The notes below the pieces were generated by a model. That model made no database searches and was not told the DNA's origin. It was given only the letters and a program-made list of their open reading frames with translations. A stretch of 11,044 nt of DNA from CAZTTG01 sp964615935 (GTDB lineage: Bacteria; Planctomycetota; UBA1135; GCA-002686595). The stretch is from NCBI GenBank assembly GCA_964615935.1, contig CAZTTG010000142.1, positions 1 through 11,044 of the forward strand, given 5' to 3'. Below, in pieces: positions 1 to 5,739 of the stretch; position 1 is the stretch's first letter, and each line of letters opens with the position of its first letter. The position numbers were made by a program, and so were the translations under genes.

Positions 1-98
<98 letters not shown>

Positions 99-151
99 TC
101 GCAAGGCGGATCCGGTCCCGGTGCCGCCAGGGAGTGCCGAGCCCGCCAGAT

Positions 152-169
152 CGTCCCACGTACGGGACG
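152..169 (-). terminator. Hairpin downstream of murA, possible terminator
   Basis: CGTCCC (152-157) and GGGACG (164-169) form a perfect 6-bp stem around a 6-base loop. GGGAG at 130-134 could pair with CTCCC at 171-175 as an outer stem. It lies about 30 nt past the murA stop codon on the minus strand. No T-run follows it in that direction, so this is a terminator-like structure rather than a canonical intrinsic terminator. Confidence 0.3.
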
Positions 170-199
170 CTCCCTACCTCCGTGCAGGCCTGAAGGCGC

Positions 200-1489
200 T
201 CAGTCCCCGAGCCGCCGCACGTCCGCGCCCAGGGCGCGCAGGCGCTCCTCGACGCGCTCGTAGCCGCGGTCGACGTGGTAGACGCGGTGCAGCTCGCTGG
301 TGCCCTCGGCCACCAGGGCCGCCAGCACCAGGGCCGCCGAGGCGCGCAGGTCGGAGGCCGTGACCTGCGCCCCGGTCAGGCGGTCGACGCCCTCGACGAT
401 GGCGGTGGCCCCCTCGCGGCGGATGCGGGCGCCCATGCGCAGGAGCTCGGCCAGGTGCATCCACCGGTCGGGGTAGATCTTCTCGGTGATGATGCTGGTC
501 CCCGAGGCCAGGGTCATGGTGGCCATCCACTGGGCCTGCAAGTCGGTGGGGAAGCCCGGGTAGGGCAGGGTGGTCGTGTCCGTGGCCCGGGCGCGGTTCT
601 GGGGATCGGCCCGGTCGAAGGGCTGGGTCTCGATCCAGTCCCGGCCCCGCTCGAAGGGCAGGCCGGCCGAGCCCAGGAGCTCCAGGAGGGCGGTCAGGTG
701 GTCCGGACGGCAGCCCTCGACCCGCACGCGCCCCCCGGTAATGCTGCCCGCCAGGACGTAGGTCCCGGTCTCGATCCGGTCGGGGATGACCTCCCAGGTG
801 GTGCCCGAAAGCTCCTCCACCCCCTCGATCTCGAGGCGCGGCGAGCCGGCCCCGCGGATCTTCGCCCCCATCGAGACCAGGCAGGCCGCGAGATCGGCCA
901 CCTCGGGCTCGCAGGCGGCCCCCTGGATCACGGTCCGGCCGCTGGCCAGGGTGGCGGCCATCATCACGTTGGCGGTGCCCAGGACGGTCGAGCCGAAGGG
1001 CGTCCCGAGGTACATCTCGGCGCCGACGAGCCCGCCGGGAGGGGCCTCGGCCACCACGTAGCCGTGCTCCACCCGCACCCGCGCCCCCAGGGCCTGGAGG
1101 CCGCGCAGGTGGACGTCGATGGGGCGCAGCCCGATGACGCAGCCGCCCGGGAGGCTGACCTGGGCCCGGCCGCAGCGGGCCAGGAGCGGCCCGAGGACGG
1201 TCACCGAGGCGCGCATCCGGCTCACCTCCTTCCAGGAGGCCCGGATCTCGGGCCGCTCGGCCGCCTGGACCACCACCGAGCCGTCCTCCTGGCGCTCGGC
1301 CCGGGAGCCCAGCTCCCGCAGCACGGAGAGCATGCTGCCCACGTCGACCAGCCGGGGCGCGTTGGGGATGCACAGGGGCTCGCTGGTGAGCAGCGAGGCG
1401 CACAGGATCGGCAGGGCCGCGTTCTTGGCGCCCGCCGCCTCCACCCGCCCGTCCAGGGGCTTGCCCCCCTCGATGATGAACCTGTCCAT
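200..1489 (-). CDS. murA: UDP-N-acetylglucosamine 1-carboxyvinyltransferase (MurA)
   Basis: Cytoplasmic enzyme that transfers enolpyruvate from phosphoenolpyruvate to UDP-GlcNAc, the first committed step of peptidoglycan synthesis. The 429-residue product is close to the usual ~420. Family landmarks are all visible: N-terminal MDRFIIEGG, the KN pair at 22-23, catalytic Cys117 in LPGGCVIGLRPID (Cys115 in E. coli), the PGFPTDLQAQ segment, and C-terminal DLRASAALVLA followed by HVDRGYERVEERLRALGA. Cys at this position, rather than the Asp of mycobacterial MurA, predicts fosfomycin sensitivity of the enzyme. The frame is open further upstream and has an ATG at 1498. I chose ATG 1489 because it gives the conserved N-terminus and has GAGGG 9 nt upstream. 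It is divergent from the TPR/alpha-CTD gene. No promoter of its own could be identified. Confidence 0.97.
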   Translation of the reverse strand: MDRFIIEGGKPLDGRVEAAGAKNAALPILCASLLTSEPLCIPNAPRLVDVGSMLSVLRELGSRAERQEDGSVVVQAAERPEIRASWKEVSRMRASVTVLGPLLARCGRAQVSLPGGCVIGLRPIDVHLRGLQALGARVRVEHGYVVAEAPPGGLVGAEMYLGTPFGSTVLGTANVMMAATLASGRTVIQGAACEPEVADLAACLVSMGAKIRGAGSPRLEIEGVEELSGTTWEVIPDRIETGTYVLAGSITGGRVRVEGCRPDHLTALLELLGSAGLPFERGRDWIETQPFDRADPQNRARATDTTTLPYPGFPTDLQAQWMATMTLASGTSIITEKIYPDRWMHLAELLRMGARIRREGATAIVEGVDRLTGAQVTASDLRASAALVLAALVAEGTSELHRVYHVDRGYERVEERLRALGADVRRLGD

Positions 1490-1498
1490 GCCACCCAT

Positions 1499-1503
1499 CC
1501 CTC
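1499..1503 (-). promoter_or_regulatory. Ribosome binding site of murA
   Basis: GAGGG on the minus strand lies 9 nt before ATG 1489 but directly abuts the alternative ATG at 1498. The spacing decides for the downstream start, which also matches the conserved MurA N-terminus. Confidence 0.6.
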
Positions 1504-1640
1504 GGCGGTACGCGTTCCCGGCACCGGAGGCGGTCGCCACCCTCGCCCCGCCCCCTCGGGCCGGGGCCAGCATCCCAAAGGCCGGGGGCGCCTGCACGCG
1601 GAAAGGCGGCGATCCCGGCGGGCCCCCGGGGCTGGGTCGG

Positions 1641-1670
1641 TTGACGCTCGTCGCGCGCCGCGCATATCAT
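1641..1670 (+). promoter_or_regulatory. Sigma70-type promoter for the TPR/alpha-CTD gene and ruvA
   Basis: TTGACG (1641-1646) and TATCAT (1665-1670) each match five of six consensus bases and are separated by 18 bp. The A/T-containing hexamers stand out in an otherwise G/C-saturated intergenic region. Predicted transcription would begin near 1677 and give a leader of about 140 nt before ATG 1818. Orientation fits the rightward operon, not murA. That planctomycete housekeeping sigma factors use this consensus is an assumption. Confidence 0.65.
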
Positions 1671-1676
1671 GTCGCG

Positions 1677-1817
1677 TTCGCCTCGCCCGAAGACCGGGCG
1701 GGGCCCGTCGGCAGCGGCGCGGGTGGCCGCCTCCGACGCTCGCAGGCCCCACGCCGCCAGGCACCCCGATTCCGCGCCCCCAGCCGGCCCAGCCCGCCGG
1801 CCGGCGCGATCCCAGCC
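1677..1817 (+). promoter_or_regulatory. GC-rich structured 5' leader of the TPR/alpha-CTD gene
   Basis: Between the predicted transcription start and ATG 1818 two hairpins can be drawn. CCTCGCCCG (1681-1689) pairs with CGGGCGGGG (1695-1703) around a 5-base loop with one G-T pair. GCCGGC (1783-1788) pairs with GCCGGC (1796-1801), ending 16 nt before the start codon. No Shine-Dalgarno sequence precedes ATG 1818. The leader could be regulatory, but at this GC content hairpins arise easily by chance, and it matches no riboswitch class I recognise. Confidence 0.3.
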
Positions 1818-3257
1818 ATGATCGAGAACCTTAGCGAATCCGAACCGCAGATCGAGGAGCCCCAGGGCGAGCCCGAGGTGGCCGTGCAGACGGCCCCCGA
1901 GGTCGTGCCGATCGAGGTCCTGCCGCCCCCCTTCGACCTGCGCAACGACGAGATCCCGAGCTTCTCCTCGCTCCAGCAGGCGCGCGCCGGCGTGTTCCTG
2001 CGCCGGTCCGTGGTCGAGAGCTTCCGCCGAGGCGTCGAGACCATGTCGGACGAGGGCGAGGAGGGCCGCCGCAAGGGCCTGGGCCTGTGGATGCTGGCCG
2101 AGTACGAGCGGGCCGCCGACCTGCTCGCCCGGCACGCCGATGACGTGGTGGCCTCCTTCACCCTGGCCAACAGCTACATGTCGCTGGCCCGGTACCAGGA
2201 GGCCCTGCCCATCTTCGAGCGGCTGTGCGGCGAGTACCCCGCCGAGGCCCGGCCGCACTCGGGTCGGCTGGAGGCCCGGCTCGAGCTCGACCTGGCGCAG
2301 GGGGGCGAGGAGCTGGCGCTGGCCAACCTCGAGCAGGGGCTGGCCGCGGTGCCGGCGAACTTCGGCGAGCAGGCCGAGGGGCACTACGTCAAGGCCCGCA
2401 TGGCCGAGCTGCGGCGCGACTGGGAGACGGCGCTGGACGAGTACGCCGCGGCGCGCGAGATCGACCCCACCCACCGCGCCAACCTCTTCCGCGGCGGCCA
2501 CCTCTCGGAGCGCTGCGGTCTGGACGAGCAGGCCCTGGACTTCTACCAGAGCCTGGCCCAGCTCCTGCCCATCGACCGCAACCTGCTGCTCAACCTGGGG
2601 GTGCTGTACGAGGACCTGGGTCGCGACCAGGACGCCGCCGCCTGCTTCGACACGGTGGTCAAGATGCGCCCCACCGACATGCGCGCCAGGCTGTACCTGG
2701 AGGACGCCCGCTCGGCGATGGACATGTACTACGACGAGGATCTGGAGCGCAAGGAGGACCGCCTCAACCAGATCCTGCGCACGCCCATCACCGACTTCGA
2801 GCTCTCGGTGCGGGCGCGCAACTGCCTCAACAAGATGGACATCGTCACCCTGGGCGACCTGGTGCGGAAGACCGAGCAGGAGCTGCTCTCCTACAAGAAC
2901 TTCGGAGAGACCTCCCTCAACGAGATCAAGGAGATCCTGGCCAGCAAGAACCTGCGGCTGGGCATGGCCCACGAGGAGGCCGTGGCCAGCATCGAGGCCA
3001 CCACCCGACCGCGGGCGACCGGCGAGAACGCCGACCTGCTGAACAAGCCCATCTCCGACCTGGACCTCTCCATCCGCGCCCGCCGCACGGTGGAGGCCTT
3101 GGGCTGCCTGACCATGGGCGACATCATCCAGCACACCGAGGAGGAGCTCCTGGGGATGCCCAACTTCGGGGTGACCTCGCTGCAGGAGCTCAAGCGCAAG
3201 CTGCAGGATCACTCCCTGGTGCTGCGCGAGAAGGGCAAGCGGCGCAAGAAGAAGTAG
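1818..3257 (+). CDS. TPR protein with two tandem RNA polymerase alpha-CTD-like domains
   Basis: The 479-residue protein has an acidic, proline-containing N-terminus (1-40), TPR-like helical repeats at about 90-290 (clearest at 112-144, 220-252 and 254-287), two alpha-CTD-like helix-hairpin domains (316-383 and 407-470) and a basic tail KGKRRKKK. It has no alpha N-terminal domain, so it is not RpoA. In E. coli numbering, domain 1 keeps R265, N268, C269 (R332, N335, C336), G296, S299 and E302 (G363, S366, E369), the residues that contact UP-element DNA. K298 is replaced by Thr365. Domain 2 keeps R420 but has R423/T424 where N268/C269 would be. No signal peptide is seen, so it is cytoplasmic. 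A DNA- or polymerase-contacting adaptor role is inferred. ATG 1818 was chosen because it begins the acidic region just after the leader; the frame is open upstream without a family-like sequence. ruvA follows after 5 nt. Confidence 0.85.
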   Translation: MIENLSESEPQIEEPQGEPEVAVQTAPEVVPIEVLPPPFDLRNDEIPSFSSLQQARAGVFLRRSVVESFRRGVETMSDEGEEGRRKGLGLWMLAEYERAADLLARHADDVVASFTLANSYMSLARYQEALPIFERLCGEYPAEARPHSGRLEARLELDLAQGGEELALANLEQGLAAVPANFGEQAEGHYVKARMAELRRDWETALDEYAAAREIDPTHRANLFRGGHLSERCGLDEQALDFYQSLAQLLPIDRNLLLNLGVLYEDLGRDQDAAACFDTVVKMRPTDMRARLYLEDARSAMDMYYDEDLERKEDRLNQILRTPITDFELSVRARNCLNKMDIVTLGDLVRKTEQELLSYKNFGETSLNEIKEILASKNLRLGMAHEEAVASIEATTRPRATGENADLLNKPISDLDLSIRARRTVEALGCLTMGDIIQHTEEELLGMPNFGVTSLQELKRKLQDHSLVLREKGKRRKKK

Positions 3258-3262
3258 CCCGG

Positions 3263-3856
3263 ATGTACGAGTACCTCGAGGGCCGCGTCGCCTCCCGCTC
3301 GGCCGCGCGCCTGGTCCTGGACGTCGGAGGCGTCGGCTACGACCTCTCGGTCCCCCTGGGAGCCGCCTTCCCCGAGGGCGACCGCACCCGGGTGTGGACC
3401 CACCAGGTGGTGCGCGAGGACGCGCATCATCTCTACGGCTTTCCGGACGTCGCCAGCCGCGACCTCTTCCGCCTGCTCCTGAAGGTGCGCGGCGTGGGCC
3501 CGGGGGTCGCCCTGGCCCTGCTCTCGGGCCTCGACCGCGCCGAGCTCCTGACCGCCATCACGCAGGGCGAGGCCGCTCGCCTGGTGGCGATCAAGGGCGT
3601 GGGCAAGAAGACCGCCGAGCAGATCCTGCTGGACCTGCGCGACCGGGCCGAGGTCCTGCTGGCCGCCGCCGAGGTCGGGGCCGGCGGGAGCCTCGACGCG
3701 GCCGCCCGGGAGCGGGGACACATCGACGCCGCCGTCGCGGCGCTGGTCTCGATCGGCTTCACCGAGAAGGACGCCGCCCGCAGCGTCCGGCGCGCGGCCA
3801 AGGGCGTCGACCCCTCCGACCTCGAGCTGCTGGTGCGCAAGGCGCTGCAGGGGTGA
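3263..3856 (+). CDS. ruvA: Holliday junction branch migration protein RuvA
   Basis: RuvA tetramers bind four-way DNA junctions and position RuvB hexamers for branch migration during recombinational repair. The 197-residue product is close to E. coli RuvA (203). The N-terminal OB-fold contains VGGVGYDL and VVREDAHHLYGF, which keeps the acidic-pin pair Glu52-Asp53. Two helix-hairpin-helix motifs follow, VRGVGPG (75-81) and IKGVGKKTAEQ (110-120). The C-terminal RuvB-binding domain (about 153-197) includes ALVSIGFTEKDA and ends LELLVRKAL. It starts 5 nt after the preceding stop codon with no clear Shine-Dalgarno sequence, which suggests translational coupling. ruvB and ruvC are not in the window; the usual ruvCAB neighbours are replaced by the TPR/alpha-CTD gene upstream and a foreign-looking module downstream. 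Confidence 0.96.
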   Translation: MYEYLEGRVASRSAARLVLDVGGVGYDLSVPLGAAFPEGDRTRVWTHQVVREDAHHLYGFPDVASRDLFRLLLKVRGVGPGVALALLSGLDRAELLTAITQGEAARLVAIKGVGKKTAEQILLDLRDRAEVLLAAAEVGAGGSLDAAARERGHIDAAVAALVSIGFTEKDAARSVRRAAKGVDPSDLELLVRKALQG

Positions 3857-3861
3857 GGGGG

Positions 3862-3889
3862 GGCCTTCGTCCACCCTAGGGGGAAGGCC
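3862..3889 (+). terminator. Possible terminator hairpin after ruvA
   Basis: GGCCTTC (3862-3868) and GAAGGCC (3883-3889) form a perfect 7-bp stem with a 14-base loop, starting 6 nt after the ruvA stop. The following bases include TGATTCTG but no T-run. It lies where the housekeeping operon should end and the lower-GC module begins. Confidence 0.4.
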
Positions 3890-3910
3890 TGATTCTGGGT
3901 GAGTCCCCGC

Positions 3911-3939
3911 GAGACCCGAACGAGGCGGTCTGGTAGATT
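3911..3939 (+). promoter_or_regulatory. Weak promoter-like element, possibly leaderless start of the ATPase gene
   Basis: TAGATT (3934-3939) resembles a -10 hexamer and lies only 6 nt before ATG 3946. A poor -35 match, GAGACC (3911-3916), sits 17 bp upstream of it. No Shine-Dalgarno sequence precedes the ATG, so a leaderless transcript is possible. The match is weak. Confidence 0.25.
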
Positions 3940-3945
3940 GGCGCC

Positions 3946-4884
3946 ATGCTCGAGGAGGCAAAGTTCAGCAACTACCGCTGTCTGAGGGACTGCAGCATCT
4001 CATTCGGGCCGCTGACTGTGCTCGTCGGGCCGAATGCGTCAGGGAAAAGCAGCGTTCTTGCGGGCATCGATCCAGCTAGGGTCATCTCTCAAGATGACGC
4101 GTGGCGCGCCAAGGAGACACCACCTCGCGAGGTCGAGGTCAGATTGCGCTTCGGCGACAATCGGTACATCACGAAGACCATTGGCGGCTCCTCCCGGCAG
4201 GGCAAATGGCTGTTTGACCCGCTCTCTCAAGGCCTTCACCTCGATTTGAACTCCCTGAGGTCGAGTAACCAAGTTCAGGAGGCAACCCGTCTTGCACCGA
4301 ATGGCGGGAACCTGACCAACGTCTTCGCGACCCTGACCAGAAAACAGCAGATCGAGCTCATAGACACGTATACCAAGCTCGTTCCCGCCTTTTCAGATGT
4401 CAACCAGCGGCCGCTGACAACAGGCAACCTGCATCTGACCTTTCAGGACCGCTGGAAGCCCGACCTGTGGTATGCGGCCTCCGCGGTTTCAGACGGCAGC
4501 ATGCTGATCCTGGCTTTCTTGGTCCTACAGTACCAGCACCCTCAAGTGGACTTGATCACCATTGAGGAACCGGAACGAAGCCTCCATCCCTTCCTTCTTG
4601 GCAAGCTGGTTGAGCTTCTCCGCATGCTCTCTTGCGGGGAGCTGGGCCCGAGTGCCGTTCAGGTCGTGATGGCCACGCACTCCGCCGAGCTCCTCGACCA
4701 CCTGGAGCCGGACGAAGTCCGCTTTCTCTTCCGGGACAGAGACGACGGCGCGACCCGCGTGACAGTTCCCCAGACGGACACGCCGGAGTGGCAGAACGCA
4801 TTCCGCGTCTACGAAGGGTCCTTGGGCGACATCTGGTTGTCCGGCGGCATGGGAGGGGTGCCGGCGGCAGAGTCCGAGGCATGA
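3946..4884 (+). CDS. AAA/ABC-type ATPase of an ATPase + DUF4276 module
   Basis: The 312-residue protein belongs to the ABC-like/SMC-like AAA ATPases (AAA_21/AAA_15 group). It shows an N-terminal KFSNYRCLRD strand typical of RecF/OLD-like proteins, Walker A GPNASGKSS (28-36), a degenerate signature-like SAVSDGSMLIL (179-189), Walker B LITIEEPE (203-210) followed by the D-loop-like RSLHP, and the switch/H-loop ATHS with His245. The tail GSLGDIWLSGGMGGVP (291-306) looks like the ends of ATPases paired with DUF4276 proteins. There is no nuclease domain in this protein. The next gene starts inside its stop codon (ATGA, 4881-4884), so the two were translated together. By analogy with OLD/Gabija, PARIS and AbiL it should act as the sensor or motor of a defence system; this is inferred. 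GC content and third-position A/T use differ clearly from the neighbours, suggesting horizontal acquisition. The gene looks intact although its partner is broken. Confidence 0.88.
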   Translation: MLEEAKFSNYRCLRDCSISFGPLTVLVGPNASGKSSVLAGIDPARVISQDDAWRAKETPPREVEVRLRFGDNRYITKTIGGSSRQGKWLFDPLSQGLHLDLNSLRSSNQVQEATRLAPNGGNLTNVFATLTRKQQIELIDTYTKLVPAFSDVNQRPLTTGNLHLTFQDRWKPDLWYAASAVSDGSMLILAFLVLQYQHPQVDLITIEEPERSLHPFLLGKLVELLRMLSCGELGPSAVQVVMATHSAELLDHLEPDEVRFLFRDRDDGATRVTVPQTDTPEWQNAFRVYEGSLGDIWLSGGMGGVPAAESEA

Positions 4885-5736
4885 GGGTAGTCCTCTACGC
4901 CGAGGGCGCGAGGGAAACGTGGGGTACGGTCCGCCCTGCAGCAGCGGCTCTCGAGCAACTCGACGACGAGGAGCTTGGTCCAGCTCACGTTCTTGTTCGC
5001 AGGTGCCTCAAGAATCAGCCCGACGTCCAGCCGTCCGACATCCGGTTCCTCGCTCCACTGCCGCTTGGGGGACGGCCGGCGCGGGGCAGCCAACTCCTGA
5101 ATCCCGGCAACCTCAAGCGCCTGCTCGCCTTCTCTGATCCACAGCGACAACCGGATCTCTGCGTCGTTCTAGTCGACCAGGATGGCGAGAAGAGCCGCAG
5201 GTCGACTCTGGAGAAGATCCTCACGGGGCAGCCGATGCGGACGATCCTGGCTGTGGCCATCCGCGAGTTCGAGGCGTGGCTCATCGCCGACACGGGGACC
5301 GTCTCCGACGCAATGCAGGGCTCCTGACACATGCGCCCCGATTCATGCAACCATCCGCTCATGGCTCAGCAGGGAAACGGCGTGTCGGGCTCGCTCCCTG
5401 GTCGGTGTCGATCGCGGCCCCCGTCAAAGCGTTGCATACCTTATGACGCACCCCCTCATCGTGAATGAACGGCATTCGGCCAATGCCGCCACTCCACGCA
5501 CCTATGTCAGGAGCCCTGCAATGGGGTCCGAGTTTCGAACCTCGGCGGACCCCGAAGCCATGAGGCCGGGGGAGGCGAAGACCCTATTCCTGCAGGCTGT
5601 TGGCGATGCCGGTCAGGAAGAGGGGCAAGTCCGGCTGGAGATCACCGCGAGTTGTGATCTGGACCTCCTCGCAAGCCGCTGTCCCGCATTCGAGACGTTT
5701 AGCAGAGACCTCCATCGGGCCCTGTCCCCGAGCTGA
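4881..5736 (+). pseudogene. DUF4276-like (Toprim-like) partner gene, interrupted by a MITE
   Basis: The 5' part (4881-5314) encodes MRVVLYAEGARE, the acidic DxD segment VLVDQDGE (Asp99, Asp101) and the characteristic AIREFEAWLIAD (127-137). Together with Glu8 these fit a Toprim-like nuclease core. Translation then enters the inserted element and stops at 5325-5327 after 148 residues. The missing C-terminus lies in another frame at 5523-5736: GSEFRTSADPEAMRPGEAK through LDLLASRCPAFETF, which matches the usual DUF4276 end. Removing 208 bp (element plus one target copy) joins both parts into one open frame of 215 codons plus stop. The gene overlaps the ATPase by ATGA and ends 3 bp from the convergent lipoprotein gene. 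Function is inferred: Toprim-like proteins paired with ATPases are often nuclease effectors. The truncated product lacks roughly the last third and is probably inactive. Confidence 0.85.
5315..5519. mobile_element. Non-autonomous transposable element (MITE) inserted in the DUF4276-like gene
   Basis: GCAGGGCTCCTGACA (5315-5329) and its exact reverse complement TGTCAGGAGCCCTGC (5505-5519) bound a 205-bp segment. The direct repeat AAT flanks it (5312-5314 and 5520-5522). It can equally be read as a 203-bp element (5316-5518) with 14-bp inverted repeats and a 5-bp duplication CAATG (5311-5315 and 5519-5523). Either reading predicts a net 208-bp insertion, and removing 208 bp restores the host reading frame. 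It encodes no transposase. An internal hairpin, CGGCATT (5470-5476) with AATGCCG (5482-5488), lies near the right end. The 3-bp ANT-type target would be compatible with the ISL2 subgroup of IS5 as I recall it, but the parent transposon is unidentified. Confidence 0.88.
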
Positions 5737-5739
5737 GCG

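Noticed and set aside
174..3212. A 1012-codon open frame on the minus strand overlapping murA, the TPR/alpha-CTD gene and its leader
   Set aside because: It is antisense to, or out of frame with, clearly recognisable proteins; long shadow frames are expected when third codon positions are almost always G or C.
1818..3257. Annotation as RNA polymerase subunit alpha (rpoA)
   Set aside because: Only the C-terminal domain type is present, twice. The alpha N-terminal dimerisation domain is absent and replaced by TPR repeats.
5315..5522. Sequencing or assembly frameshift as the cause of the broken DUF4276 frame
   Set aside because: The break is an extra 208 bp bounded by perfect inverted repeats and a direct duplication, not a single-base indel.
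5182..5736. An independent 184-codon gene
   Set aside because: Its first part overlaps the DUF4276 N-terminal frame and the element; only 5523-5736 resembles a protein, and it is the displaced DUF4276 C-terminus.
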